The notes under the pieces were generated by a model. It was not told the DNA's origin, made no database searches, and saw only the letters and a list, made by a program, of their open reading frames with translations. DNA of 64,000 bases, taken from NCBI RefSeq assembly GCF_003945385.1, contig NZ_AP018920.1, positions 2,852,001 through 2,916,000 of the forward strand, in the 5' to 3' direction. Shown here piece after piece: positions 41,401 to 51,311 of this stretch. This DNA is from Pseudonocardia autotrophica. Lineage in GTDB: Bacteria; Actinomycetota; Actinomycetes; Mycobacteriales; Pseudonocardiaceae. Numbering within the stretch: the first letter of the stretch is position 1; the number at the start of each line of letters is the position of its first letter. The translations under genes were made by a program, and so were the position numbers.

Positions 41401-42760
41401 CGACATCATCACCGGCGGCTTCCTGCAGGTAGCCGCGCCGCGCACCCAACGGTGACCCGGTCGTCCAAATCTCGACCTCAAGGTCACGGTCCGCGGCGAC
41501 CGCAGCAGCGAGCAGGTGCGCGTTGACACCAGCCTTCGGGTAGGTGAGCCCGATCGTGCCGGGCCCGTTCCTAGTCGGGGCGAGGTTCAGCTCAGTGAAG
41601 TCGGGGAGGGCGTGGAGCGCACCGGTGCCCGGGTTGACCGCCCAGATGGAGGCGAGGAGATCGCCGTAGCGTTCCTGGACGACCGCGCCTTCGGACAAGG
41701 TCCACGAGTCCCCGACTACGAGCTGCGCGTCGATGTGCAGGGTTTCGTCGACGGCGGCGGCATCGGCGGCGACGTTGATGATCGTGACGTCATCGGCGAC
41801 ACCGAACGGGACGTCGGCGACGGTGAACGACGCCTCGACGTGCGGGGACTCAGTAACGGTGCCACTGTCCGACACGCCCAGGGAGGCGTCGAACGCCACC
41901 AGCTCGGTGGTGGTGGTCGTTTCCTGCGGGGCCGTGTCAGCGTCCGCGAACGCAGCCTCAGTGACCGTGAGCGTGTCGTCGCGGTCGATGGGGATCCCCA
42001 CCGCCACCGACTCGGAGATCGTGGTCGTGTCCGCCGCCTGGACAGTGACCTGCTGGGATGCGGCCTCGGTGACGGTGAGCCCATCCGACACCGGTACCGG
42101 GATGTCGGTGGCGACTGCTTCGCGGAGCGCGAACGACGCAACCTTGCCGGCAGAACCGGAGTTCGACACGGTCGCAACGCGAGTACCGGTCGCACCAGTA
42201 TTGCGGGTTTCCGCGGCGACGAGCCCGTTGTTGAAAATCGCGGAGCGTTGGATGACCGCCGACATCAGAGCGGGCGCAGTCCAGGCCGTGTTCTGCGACG
42301 TGTTGTAGTACTGCGACGTGAACACGCCCACGAAGAGGCAGTTGTTCGTCGTCAACGTCCGCGTGGGCAGCGTGTGGCTGGTGGCGTTGGGTGTTCCCTG
42401 CGCGGCGAACGAGTCCGCAAAGATGCTTGTGGTGTCCACCCCGCGGACGGCGATCAGGAACAGAACGTTGTTCGCGTTCGTCGACGCCCCGAACGTGTAA
42501 CTCGCCGGCTCAGCACCCGGGTTGGTGACAACGCGGGTGTACACCACGATCCGAGGGGCGGTCGCGTCCGCAGGCTGGGACACGTCGACCGCAGCCTGAG
42601 TGAACCCGGTGGCGGCGGAGTGGTTGGTGCTGCCGCTGTAGGAGTAGTGCTGCACCCCGAGCAGGACGTCGCCGGCTGCCAGCCCTGTCGGCACGTTGAC
42701 GGTGATGGTGGGCTGGACGTCCACTGCTGCGGAGGTGGCACCGACGATCGTGATCGGCAC
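38411..42760 (-). CDS. Large tail/fibre protein with C-terminal S74 chaperone domain
   Basis: A 1449-residue protein. N-terminal beta-rich adhesin-like region (to about residue 380), then a Gp37-like siphovirus tail module (SIWAVNPGTGALHALPDFTE ... EVEIWTTGSPLGARRGYLQE), fibronectin-III-like units (PTGLVISSGAFNTGIDAYAV), and a collar region. The C-terminus (NSERRAKTDIEAEPFDPIGV ... PDQLGLMVDEMP) is a peptidase S74 intramolecular chaperone, which normally cleaves itself after helping the fibre trimerise. It is the likely receptor-binding component. Confidence 0.85.
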   Translation of the reverse strand: MPITIVGATSAAVDVQPTITVNVPTGLAAGDVLLGVQHYSYSGSTNHSAATGFTQAAVDVSQPADATAPRIVVYTRVVTNPGAEPASYTFGASTNANNVLFLIAVRGVDTTSIFADSFAAQGTPNATSHTLPTRTLTTNNCLFVGVFTSQYYNTSQNTAWTAPALMSAVIQRSAIFNNGLVAAETRNTGATGTRVATVSNSGSAGKVASFALREAVATDIPVPVSDGLTVTEAASQQVTVQAADTTTISESVAVGIPIDRDDTLTVTEAAFADADTAPQETTTTTELVAFDASLGVSDSGTVTESPHVEASFTVADVPFGVADDVTIINVAADAAAVDETLHIDAQLVVGDSWTLSEGAVVQERYGDLLASIWAVNPGTGALHALPDFTELNLAPTRNGPGTIGLTYPKAGVNAHLLAAAVAADRDLEVEIWTTGSPLGARRGYLQEAAGDDVAEEDELWQFAGGFAELRMAEARVWPQPLVGEISLGDNVSVKQTDVTGPQWTRLVGPLGFVPTEGGEDGPTLSVPQKVLDAVKANAADIPVLADPKRELVLAAASPGDAMHLLLAQARSRGALTDITTSFTGTHDSSGVAWTQQVSARVSPGATYESVLNMLASLGRVEWSVTWTGTQQCLNLYRAEGRGVDRTVGLRPVVLRASRNIAEAPRKWSIRSSSTAMGAVGAEGVYADTNSLDAQSRRGRRIEGWTSSQNLTTEDAVLAYAQRRLGSEKDGTLEVTHGLALVPGEPRPVVAFDIGDWVYSQTATDLERYRVVEWSLTVNAERQMTATVTLNDAFVDEVVRQRQQLDAISSGEVVTGTSEPGESHTGFPMPPTGLVISSGAFNTGIDAYAVVNLGWLAPTINTNGTALTDLQGFRVEWTEEANWEAWRFAADVGAQATSAQWTTAVNLPIRYRVRAYNRSGRSSEWATGSTVHTTESDTDPPGVPSAPVGGGSLGLIDFRWDGLTEDGADMLQAYPDFKWVELHISTSSMFTPDESTLADHIFGKGTYTYSQLPDGTSLNYETTYFCRLVAVDRLDNASDPSGQGSAVPGQVLSPDIFDGAVGSVKLADAAVVTAKIANLAVTDAKIQNLSVGKLTAGILEASMIIGTGKIATGTTGARSEMDSAGFRLYNSAGAMTVQMSSANGSAMISGEYRTSLTTGLRLVFNPNGTQPDEIRFYPASTNQYGRIKTLTSVSPVHPNQAGLVMKAFSPRGDQQSGEVAVFPNYARLAFSNEIEQGTVSSTVITEIHQAGIGGPRVHVTCAPYSSQGDSGIIRLGATDNANVFIQRAVFSIFGSGSNRDGNVKAGCVNRFSYIQYDTGALSVINDTTWINIGANTFVTNSERRAKTDIEAEPFDPIGVISAADWYRYKKRGTLVPGRANPDQLGLMVDEMPDEVLVYNEDQDSWGIDIYGALAVLWGGTRRHIVEIDNLRRELAELRAHVAGRPKLVAA

Positions 42761-42816
42761 TGGCGATACTCCCTACCCGGGTTGTGCTGTGGAGTTGTCC
42801 GACCTCGGACGGGGTG

Positions 42817-43383
42817 CTAGCCGGCCGAGAGTGTGAGCGACGCGATCCAGGTCGCCTGGTTCGTCTTCGTGCCCATGTTGGTGACGAGCCGGTTGAACAG
42901 GACACCGGCGGAGGCGTGGTTGACCAGTCCGATTTCCCGCCATTCACCGTTCGCGACAGAGGTGCCGAACGATGCTTGGTAGGTGATGGTGTTTGTCGCG
43001 ATCACGGGTGCGCCGGTGACCTGCTGGCGGCCACCGGTGTGCTGGGTCTGCAGCGTGGTGTCGGAGGCAGCGGCAGCGGTCGTGCCGGACCCGACAGCGA
43101 TGCGGGCGTTCGACGCGTTATACACGGTCCCCGACCCACCCGACAGCAGCGTCCACATCAGGTTCGCACCCGCAGTCAGCAGCAGATTCGGCTCCGTATC
43201 CACCACCTCGTACGGAGTTGCCCGAGTCAGGTCGTCGTCGGCGTGGAACTTCTCGATGCGGGCCCGGCCTTCGAGGACGATCGCGCCGCACTGGCGGGCC
43301 AGGTCGATCGCCTCAGACTTCGACATGCGGGTGGACCTCTGAATGGCCACAGTGTCAACGACAGTGGCGCGCTCAACGTTCAC
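42817..43383 (-). CDS. Minor tail protein (putative)
   Basis: A 188-residue protein from GTG 43383 (AGGGAG seven bases before). VNVERATVVDTVAIQRSTRM begins a helical part; the rest is beta-rich (SNARIAVGSGTTAAAASDTT; NTITYQASFGTSVANGEWRE; GLVNHASAGVLFNRL). Proteins with this second half are commonly encoded between distal-tail and fibre genes. Function inferred from position. Confidence 0.65.
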   Translation of the reverse strand: MNVERATVVDTVAIQRSTRMSKSEAIDLARQCGAIVLEGRARIEKFHADDDLTRATPYEVVDTEPNLLLTAGANLMWTLLSGGSGTVYNASNARIAVGSGTTAAAASDTTLQTQHTGGRQQVTGAPVIATNTITYQASFGTSVANGEWREIGLVNHASAGVLFNRLVTNMGTKTNQATWIASLTLSAG

Positions 43384-43396
43384 AGAACTACTCCCT

Positions 43397-44239
43397 CTAC
43401 GGGTTGAAGTACTTACGGGCCGCGGTGATCCGCGCCGCCGCCGCACCGCCACCGGTGTGCGACAACTCCACCTCGAACGGGGTGCGGGTCGGGTCCAGCT
43501 CGAACCAGTTCGGGCCGCCCGCCCACTCGACCTGCCGCAGATCCGGGGACCACGGGGTTCCGGTCCCGGCCGACGCCTGGAACGTGGTCGTGTTGAGCAC
43601 GAGCTGACGGCCGGCGGGGATGACGCCGTGCCACTGCACGGTGCGGTCGCCGTGGACGAGCAGCGGATTCGAGATCGGCCCCAGGAACGTCACCAGGAGA
43701 TCAGTCATGGGTGCGGTCGCGTCCGCGAACTCGGTGAGCTCCACCGATGTCCCCGACGGCCCGACGAGTTCCTGGGTGTACTGCTCTTCGTCAGCCCAGA
43801 ACGGTTCGGGGGCGACGAGAGGGACAGCGAGCGTGGCCGCCGCCGGTGCGGACCGGTGCCATATGACGGTGGGGGGTTCCGCGGCGAGTTCGACGTTGAG
43901 GATGCGGGAGCCTTCGTCGTCCCAGGAGTGGACGAGCTGCACATTCGCCCCGGCGAAGATCCGCTTCAATCGGTCGATGTTCAAGCTGAGTTGCCGCTCC
44001 GAATCCGCGACCATCGCACCGGTGGCCGGGTCGATGCCTTTCACCCAGAACGGCAGCACCAGCTCCGTCGCTGTGTACCGCTTGTTCGCGGTGCGGATGT
44101 CGCCGTGGAGACGGGGGACGGTGACGTTGGAGCCGCGGATCCCCGGCCCGACGGCGAGGCTGGAGAAATCCTCCAGCCAGCACCATCCGGTGGTGGGCAT
44201 CAGGTCATGGCCGTTCGCCGCAAGCTGGTGGCTGCTCAC
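43397..44239 (-). CDS. Distal tail (Dit-like) protein
   Basis: A 280-residue protein. LEDFSSLAVGPGIRGSNVTV, YTATELVLPFWVKGIDPATG and LAVPLVAPEPFWADEEQ are typical of Dit/baseplate hub proteins that cap the tail tube. It lies directly after the tape-measure gene and overlaps its stop (GTGA). The GTG start is at 44239. Confidence 0.78.
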   Translation of the reverse strand: MSSHQLAANGHDLMPTTGWCWLEDFSSLAVGPGIRGSNVTVPRLHGDIRTANKRYTATELVLPFWVKGIDPATGAMVADSERQLSLNIDRLKRIFAGANVQLVHSWDDEGSRILNVELAAEPPTVIWHRSAPAAATLAVPLVAPEPFWADEEQYTQELVGPSGTSVELTEFADATAPMTDLLVTFLGPISNPLLVHGDRTVQWHGVIPAGRQLVLNTTTFQASAGTGTPWSPDLRQVEWAGGPNWFELDPTRTPFEVELSHTGGGAAAARITAARKYFNP

Positions 44240-44549
44240 TTGACGCTCCTCCCGCCAGAGAACAGACCCAACGCTGCTGCTCGCCTGTTGGCCATCGCGA
44301 CTGCTTCGGCTGCTCGTCCGAGCTCAGCGACCGCAAAGTTCTGCGTGATCTCGACGCCTCGTGTTGCGAGCGCATCGCGCAGTGCCCGCACCTCGGTGAG
44401 CAACGCAGTGTTCGTGCCGTTGTCTCCGCCTCGGATGGTGATCGATGGTGATGTGGCCCGTGCCTGCACAGCTGCCGCTGCCTTCGTCTGGGTGAGTTGG
44501 TCGTGGATGCCGGCGGCGAGGGCGCTGGGGTTGGTGGTGAGTCGGGCCC
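44236..44549 (-). pseudogene. Tape measure protein, C-terminal fragment cut off by an IS
   Basis: The last 104 codons of the tape-measure gene, RLTTNPSALAAGIHDQLTQT to ALGLFSGGRSVK. They are in the same reading frame as the large fragment on the other side of the insertion. Removing the element plus one target copy (1386 bp, divisible by 3) rejoins HRRA to RLTTNPS without frameshift. Confidence 0.85.
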
Positions 44550-44612
44550 TGACCCCGTTCCGTGGACACGCTGATCCCCGCACGGTCGGGGGAAGCGAGA
44601 TGATGTCTGACC

Positions 44613-44987
44613 ATGGCCCGCAAGAACTACTCCGACGAGTTCCGTCGGCAGGCCGTCGAGCTGTACGAGTCCACGCCCGGGGCGACGGTGAAGGGCATCG
44701 CCGCCGACCTGGGCGTCGAGCGGGCCACGCTGGCGTTGTGGCTGGACAACCTCGGGACCGGGACCCGCACCGCCCCCGACGGCACCCGCACCCGCAGCGC
44801 ACGTTCGGTGCGTGCGCCACGCCAGAACGCCGGTGTCGTGCCCGTCGCGGATGAGACGCCCGAGCAGCGTCTGGCCCGCCTCGAAGCCGAGAACAAGGCA
44901 CTGCGGGCGGAGAAGACCAAACTCGAGACCGAGCGGGAGATCCTTCGCCAGGCGGCCAAGTATTTCGCCGGGGCGACGAACTGGTGA
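44613..44987 (+). CDS. IS3-family transposase OrfA
   Basis: A 124-residue DNA-binding subunit. HTH region KNYSDEFRRQAVELYESTPG and VKGIAADLGVERATLALWL, and a C-terminal leucine-zipper helix (LARLEAENKALRAEKTKLET). Its stop overlaps the OrfB GTG start in GTGA. In this family OrfA and OrfB are usually joined by a -1 frameshift; no textbook slippery run is evident, so coupling is as likely. Confidence 0.93.
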   Translation: MARKNYSDEFRRQAVELYESTPGATVKGIAADLGVERATLALWLDNLGTGTRTAPDGTRTRSARSVRAPRQNAGVVPVADETPEQRLARLEAENKALRAEKTKLETEREILRQAAKYFAGATNW

Positions 44988-45901
44988 CCCGCTTCCAGTT
45001 CGTCGCCGACCACTCCGACACGACCTCCAGCCCCCGCCGGGGCTGGACGGTGAAGCGGCTGTGCGCACTACTCGACGTGCGACGTTCCTCGTTCTACGCC
45101 TGGCTCGCCGCCGCGCCCGCCCGCGCGAAGCGCACTGCCGCGGACACCGCCTTGGCCGAGCGGATCCGCGCCGTGCACGACGGAGACCGCACCTGCGGGC
45201 GGCCGCGGATCACCGCCGAAATCAACGACGGCGTCGAGCCGGCGCAGCGGGTGAACCACAAGCGGATCGGCCGGGTCATGCGCGAGCACGGCATCGCGGG
45301 TTACCGCCGCCGTCGCCGGGTGCGCACCACCATCCCCGAGCCCGCCCAGAGCCCGGTGCCCGACCTGCTCGGGCGCGACTTCACCGCGCCCGCCCCGAAC
45401 ATCGTCTATGTCGGCGACATCACCTACCTACCCCTGGCCGATGGCGGGAACCTCTACCTGGCCACCGTGATCGACTGCCACTCCCGGCGCCTGACCGGGT
45501 GGGCGCTCGCCGACCACATGCGCACCGACCTCGTCGCAGACGCCCTCCGAGCGGCGGCCGCGGACCGCGGCTCCCTCGCCGGGTCGATCTTCCACTCCGA
45601 CCACGGCTCGGTCTACACCAGCCGCGCCTACGCCAACCTCTGCGACCGACTCGACGTCCAGCAGTCGATGGGTGCGGTCGGGTCCAGCGCCGACAACGCC
45701 CTCGCCGAGTCGTTCAACGCCACCCTGAAGCGGGAAGTGTTGCAGGACAACGCGTTCTGGCCCGATCAGGCCACCTGCCGTCGGCAACTGTTCCGATGGT
45801 TGACCCGCTACAACACCCGACGCCGCCACTCCTACTGCCGCTACCAGACCCCGAACACCTACGAGGCAGACTTCGCAGCTACCGTTCCGGACGCCGCGTA
45901 A
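44984..45901 (+). CDS. IS3-family transposase OrfB (DDE catalytic subunit)
   Basis: A 305-residue integrase-like protein. HTH_21 (GRPRITAEINDGVEPAQRVN) precedes the rve core. The catalytic triad is seen in IVYVGDITYLPL (Asp), FHSDHGSVYTS (Asp) and SADNALAESFNATLK (Glu). All motifs are intact, so it should be active. Confidence 0.95.
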   Translation: MTRFQFVADHSDTTSSPRRGWTVKRLCALLDVRRSSFYAWLAAAPARAKRTAADTALAERIRAVHDGDRTCGRPRITAEINDGVEPAQRVNHKRIGRVMREHGIAGYRRRRRVRTTIPEPAQSPVPDLLGRDFTAPAPNIVYVGDITYLPLADGGNLYLATVIDCHSRRLTGWALADHMRTDLVADALRAAAADRGSLAGSIFHSDHGSVYTSRAYANLCDRLDVQQSMGAVGSSADNALAESFNATLKREVLQDNAFWPDQATCRRQLFRWLTRYNTRRRHSYCRYQTPNTYEADFAATVPDAA

Positions 45902-46264
45902 TCCACCCCGTGTCCACTATCCGGGGTCAAGGCCCGTCGGTGGATTCCGTAGCCCATGGCCCCTGCTGTGGTGGCGAGGATGGACTGGCTGCGGGGCGAC
46001 TGGTTGATGGGGATGAATGCTTCGTCTCCGCGCATCCGGTCGCCGATCAGGCGGGGCTGGCGCGGAGGGACGATCTCGGCGCGGCTGGCGGACATGCGCC
46101 GCGGCCGGTATCCACCGGCGGCGTAGGCAGCTGGTGTGGCGTAGCCGCCGTCGGCGCGGGCCCGGGCGAGCGCGACGTTGCCGCGGGTGATGATGTCGAC
46201 GACGTGCGTGGAGCGCTTGGGGATGGCGTTGATGACGGGGGTTGCGAGATCTCTCGCGTTGAGA

Positions 46265-46730
46265 GTCATCGTCGAGGTTTGGCCGTTGCCGTAGTTGACT
46301 GTGGCGTTAATAGTCCCGTCGGCATTCGCAGAATTCGCGTTGAACGTCATCTCCGCGGTCTGGCCGTTGGCGAACGTCACCGTCGAAGTGACCGTGCCGT
46401 TCGCTGATGCCGAGTCCGCCGTGTAGGTCATCTCCGCGGTCTGGCCGTCCCCGAACGTCACGGTCCGAGTGATCTCCCCTACCGCCGGGGCCGAGTCGGA
46501 ATCGAGCGTAATCGTCGAGGTCTGGCCGTTGCCGTAGGTGACAGTCGCGTCGACCTTGCCGTGAGCTGCCAGAGCGTTCGCGTCGTAGATCATCTCCGCG
46601 GTCTGGCCATCAGCCATCGTGACCGTGGCTTTGACCTTGCCGTCTGCGGCGACCGTGTTCGCGTTGTAGGTCATCTCCGCGGTCTGGCCATCCGCGAGTG
46701 TGACCGTTGCCGTGATCTTCCCGTTCGCAC
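46265..46730 (-). repeat. 78-bp tandem repeats (26 residues) in the tape measure gene
   Basis: About six units of the type NGQTAEMTYNANxxxADGKV. The coding repeat GTCATCTCCGCGGTCTGGCC (plus-strand view) recurs near 46347, 46425, 46587 and 46671. These beta-strand-like repeats replace the helical repeats usual for tape measures. Confidence 0.75.
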
Positions 46731-48417
46731 CGGCGGTATCGGCATCGAACTTCATGGTCGCGGTGCGGTTGTTCTGGAAGGCCACAAACGAGTCCAGGTT
46801 CGCCCTAGCTTCCGCGGTGTTCTCCGTGATTTTGAAGGTGCCATCAGGCAGACGCTCGATCTGGAATCCCATCTGCGTCAGGTTCGCCTGCGCCTCCTGG
46901 GTCAACGCCTGAACGATGACGTCCTTGCCTTCTGGAACCTCACGAATCTGCGCTGCGAGGGTGTTCATCTCCGCGGCGACACCCTGCGCGTTCGTGCGGA
47001 AGTTCGTCTCCGCCGCAGCAGGGATCAACCCGATCTGGTTCGCCAACGCCCCGGCCTGCTCCGCCGACATGCCGGCGCCCTCAGCGGCAGCGATGAACGC
47101 ATCCCGCGAACCCTGCATCGAGTTCCGGGCCGCGATCGCACCCGCATCGACACCCATCAGGGCGCCCTCAGCTTCACCGGCACGCTGCGCTGTCTCCGCC
47201 GCCGACTCGGCGACCGACCGCAGGCCGTTCGCGAGCTGCTCGGTCATCGGGGCACCCTCACCCAACGCCGCCAGCCCAGACCCGATCGCATCCAAGGTCG
47301 ACGCGAACTCGTTCGACGCCTGAGCCGCCAACCGGGTCTGATCCTGGATCTTCGCGAGCTCGCCGTTCGAGATCCCCAGTTCCTCGCCGAGACGGGCGGC
47401 CTCACCGGCGGCACCGAACATCTCGTCAACAAGGTTCCCGAACGCGGCGCCACCATCTTCGGCCTGCCGGGCGACCTGCCCGACCGCGTCCTGCACCTTC
47501 CGCATCGCCGCTTCGTTCCCGATCGACGCCGCAGCGATGTCGTCGAGAGACACCCCGTAGGCGGCCAGGCGGGGTGCGACCTGGTCATACGCCGACGACT
47601 GCGAGATCAGGCCGGCCGCATGGTTCGCCAGCTGCCCCTGCACGCGCTCCAACGCTCCAGCTTCGCCGAGGTGGGCGCGCGTCAAATCCTGGGTGGAGAT
47701 CCCCAACTGGCGGGCCGTGTCGAGGGTGCCGTCCTTCGCTAGCTGGTTCGCCTTCTCGTTGATCGTGGCCTGCGTAATCGCACCCGAGTACTGGTCGAGG
47801 GTCCCGGCGAGCGCATCGAGCTCTGCCCGGTGCGCGGCCGCTTCTGCGGCGGCGTTCGCCTGGTGCGCCCCGAACGCCGCCAACGCAACCCCAGCAGCAG
47901 CCAGCGCAACACCCCACGGGCCGCCGAGGAACGACACCAGACCACCGGCACGAGTCACGAACCCGTCCATCTCGACCCTGGTCCCGATCAGCGCCCGGGA
48001 CAGCCCTGAGCCCACCGATGCACCCAAGCCTGCCACCGCCCCGGCGAACCGACCGAAGTGTCCTATCGCGCCGGAGACGGCCGACCCGATTCCCGAGAAC
48101 GCCCCCTGTACCGCTGTGGGGATGGCCCTCAGTCCGGTGGCAACCGCGGTCCCCATGCCCCGGATGCCAGACATGACCGCAGCGGAGGCGCTGGAAATGG
48201 CGCCAGCGACCTGCCCTGGGAGCGCCCGGAGCGCTCCTACCGCAGTGGTCACGCCTGTCTGAATCCCGCGGCCGATCGCGGCACCCGCAGCGACCGTCGC
48301 GGCCGGGATCTGCCGGACCGCCGACACCGCCGCAGCAGCACCGGACCGCAGCCCCGCAGCAGCGACCTGCCCAGCATTGACCGCTGCGGCACCGAAACGG
48401 CGCAAACCGTCCGCCGC

Positions 48418-48640
48418 GTTGATCGCCGCCACACCGATACCGGTCCGCAGCGTCGCCGCCGCGGACGACACCGCAGCGGGAATCCGACGGATCGCCTCAG
48501 CCGCGTTGATCGCCGCCACACCGAGCCCAGTGCGCAGCGTCGCCGCCGCGGACGACACCGCAGCCGGGAGGCGACGGATCGCATCCGCAGCGTTGATCGC
48601 CGCAACACCAATACCGGTGCGGAGCACACCCGCGGTGTGC
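48418..48640 (-). repeat. 87-bp tandem repeats (29 residues) in the tape measure gene
   Basis: Near-identical units begin at 48418, 48505 and 48592 (plus-strand coordinates of GTTGATCGCC), an exact 87-bp step. Each encodes AVSSAAATLRTGLGVAAINA plus AEAIRRIPA. Copy number of such units can change tail length. Confidence 0.8.
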
Positions 48641-50963
48641 GCGATCCTCTGCCCCAGCTGGATCATCGACTCGCGTGCATAGATCGCGGCATAGCCGAGC
48701 CCCGAGTTCAGCGCCCGGGCCGCACCAGCGACGGCAGACGGGATCCGGATGATCGACTCGACGCCCCGCGACACACCGGCCGCCAGCCCGGCGCCCAAGG
48801 CGGCCGTAGCCCGCTGCGCCGCGGCACCGGCCTGGTTCGCGAAGTTCCGCACCGCCGTTGACGCCTGTACATACGACTGCCGCAACGCCAACGCCGTCTG
48901 CGCCGCCCCGATCTGGCTGGTCTCCAAAGCCGCCCATACGGCGCCGAGCCGGCCGATCTGCTGCCCCGCCGACGCGGCCAGAGCGCGCTGCAGGCGGGCC
49001 TCGTCGGAGAACTGCCGCATCGCGCCGATCGCGCCTCCGATGCGCCCCCTAAGAGCTCCGACTCGAGCGCCAAGGGTGTTCATCTCGCCCGACGTGTCCT
49101 GCGCTCCCTTGTTCGTGGTGCGCAGCGCCTGCCCGAGCGTTTGGAACGCCCGCCACGACTTGATCGCACTAGCGGGAAGGTGCATCGCGGCCGCCATCAG
49201 ACGGCCTGCACCGGTCAACGCCAGCATCCCCGCGATCAGCGGGCCCAGAAGCGGCGCAAGAGACTCGATGATCGCCGCCAACGGCGGCAACACCGCCGCA
49301 GCAAGGTCACCGAGGATCCGCAGCACCGGCGCGGCAGAGTCAGCGAGAGCTGACAGTGCCGACGCGACAGCCGTGAACGCGCCTGCATCGTTCAAGGCGG
49401 TGATCACGTCCAGGAGTGCGTCACCGAGCTCCAGCAGGCCGGGCAGAAGCGCGTCAACGGCGCCGCGGACATCGGTGAAGAACTTGACGAGGGTGTCGGT
49501 GCCGTCCGCGGACTGCGCCCACTCCTTCATCGCCGACGTGCCACGCTCCAGCGTGCCCAGGAAGTCCGCACCGGCAGTCTCTGCGGCGGTGAACACCGCG
49601 TTCAAAGTCGATCCGACATCGCCGACGATCCGGCCGAGTTGGGCGATCGTGTCGATGCCCTCCTGGATCCATTCGGCGAGCTGGCCGGAGTTCGCGGCCT
49701 CCGCCATGAAGTCCCGCCACCTACCGGTAGCGCGCTGCAACCCGTTCGCCAACCCGGGGAGGAAGTCAGAGCCAACCTTCCCGATGTTGACGAACATGTC
49801 GGTGAGGTTCGACAGGATCCCACCGAGCGGCATCGTCGCCCGCGTGATGTTGTCGAAGATCAGCCCGATGCTGTTCGTCGCCTCCACCGACGACATGAAC
49901 CGCACCCACTCGGAGCGGGCCGCCGACATCTGCGTCGCGATCCCCGACAAGCCGGCATTCAAGATCGGGAAGTAGCGACCCGACATGACCTGCAGGTCCG
50001 CAGCCAGGTTCGAGAACAAGTTCTGCTGGACGCTGTTCTGGACTTCCGACCAGCCCGAACCCAGATCGCGGATCGTGATCGCCGCCGACCGCGCGGCCGG
50101 GGCGAGCTCCTTCAACGCCTCCGCGAACTTCTTCGCATCGTCACGAACCTTCAGGGCGTCGGAGAACCCGTTCATGCCGATCACGACGGTCGCGATACCC
50201 GCACCCACCGCCAGACCAGCAGCGGGGATCAGATACATGGCCTGCGACAGCGCCACCACCGACGCACCCAACGATGCGACCGGCGGAGCAGCCGACGCGG
50301 CGGCGAACGGCAGGACCGTACCCATCGTGCGACCCAGCTGCGCCATCCGCAGCACAGCCTCATCCAGGCCGCGATCAACATCGACACGGATCCGGGCACG
50401 ACGGCCGTCGACCCGATCGACCAGCTCGTTGATGGCCGCCAACTGCGCCGCAGCGCGGGCCGCATCCGCACGGACCTGCACGTTCGGAGACGATCGACCG
50501 ATCTGATCGAGCTGCCGCTGCAACTCCCGCGTCTCCGCGAGCGCCTCCGCCGCACCGATATCGATCCCGACCGTCTTGTCCGACAGCTCCGCCAACCTGC
50601 GCCGCACATTGGCGATGGCCCGCTCAGCAGGGTCGGAGTCGGCGTCGATCTCCAACTCGGGCAGGTTCCGCAACGCCGCCTCGAGCCGCGCCCGGGTCTC
50701 CCGGGCGAACGATCCAACCTTCCGTTCGGCCTGGGCGGTGTCGACATCGACGTGAACATCGACGGTTTTCCCGTCGAGGTCGTCGAGGCGCCGCTCGAAC
50801 CGTTCGACGGCGCGGCCCATACGGGCGAACACCTGCGAGGCCCGGTCCAGGGCCGATACGTCGAACCGGAGCTCACGAGCCACGAGTCACCCCTCCACCG
50901 CCAACCGGCGCGCTTGAAGTCGTTGTGCGGGTAGCGCCCGCCGGGGGAGGAGCGCAGTGCTGC

Positions 50964-51311
50964 CTACTTGCTGGCAGGCTTCTTTACGGGGGTGTCGACG
51001 AGCTCGACGGTCAGGAACGCGATCGTGCGACGGAAGTGCTGCCACTCCAGCATCGGGTTCTCGCGCTTCCGCACCAGGAACGCCATAACCTCGAGGTCGA
51101 CCTCGTTGAGTTTGGTGATGTCGTCCAGGTTCGCCCAACCGGCGATGCGGGACAGCCACGCCGTCGCCGACGCCCCGGTGAGCTCACGGATGATCTGCGT
51201 TTCCTCACCGGTGAGTAGCGCCGGTGACTGGTCGAAGTCGAAACGAGACTTCTCGGTCGACCCGGGGCCGCCGAGGAGGAAGGACAGAGTGTTTGCGCCC
51301 GGACTGGTCAT
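50964..51311 (-). CDS. Tail assembly protein preceding the tape measure gene
   Basis: A 115-residue protein (MTSPGANTLSFLLGGPGSTE). The middle, ALLTGEETQIIRELTGASAT then VDLEVMAFLVRKRENPMLEW, resembles the small acidic chaperones that coat tape measures. It lies 80 bp before the tape-measure start. The protein is probably a chaperone, though the frameshift pair upstream already fills that role. Confidence 0.6.
   Translation of the reverse strand: MTSPGANTLSFLLGGPGSTEKSRFDFDQSPALLTGEETQIIRELTGASATAWLSRIAGWANLDDITKLNEVDLEVMAFLVRKRENPMLEWQHFRRTIAFLTVELVDTPVKKPASK

Larger units (their letters stand above)
44550..45930 (+). mobile_element. IS3-family insertion sequence in the tape-measure gene
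   Basis: About 1381 bp with two overlapping transposase frames. Left end TGACCCC...GTGGACACG and right end (read inward) TGACCCC...GTGGACACG are inverted copies of about 20 bp with a short mismatched middle. A 5-bp target duplication GGCCC borders it (44545-44549 and 45931-45935). It is inserted opposite to the phage late operon. Clean ends and intact frames suggest recent insertion. Confidence 0.92.
45859..50883 (-). pseudogene. Tape measure protein, N-terminal fragment interrupted by an IS
   Basis: The phage part runs from GTG 50883 to 45936 (1650 codons); the last 23 codons to 45859 come from the IS. The intact protein would have had about 1753 residues and sets tail length. N-terminal coiled coils (FERRLDDLDGKTVDVHVDVD), a hydrophobic middle and Ala-rich repeats are typical. 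Two internal tandem repeats are visible: 87-bp units at 48418-48640 and 78-bp units at about 46265-46730. The C-terminal region ends DRMRGDEAFIPINQSPRSQS before the IS. Loss of about 100 residues should stop tail assembly. Confidence 0.9.

Noticed and set aside
50887..50990. -1 frame extension of the protein before the tape measure, as a second frameshift chaperone
   Set aside because: The frame is open in -1 and ends close to the tape-measure start, but only a run of C and an AAAG are available. No canonical slip heptamer is present, and the GGGAAAA pair upstream explains the chaperones better.
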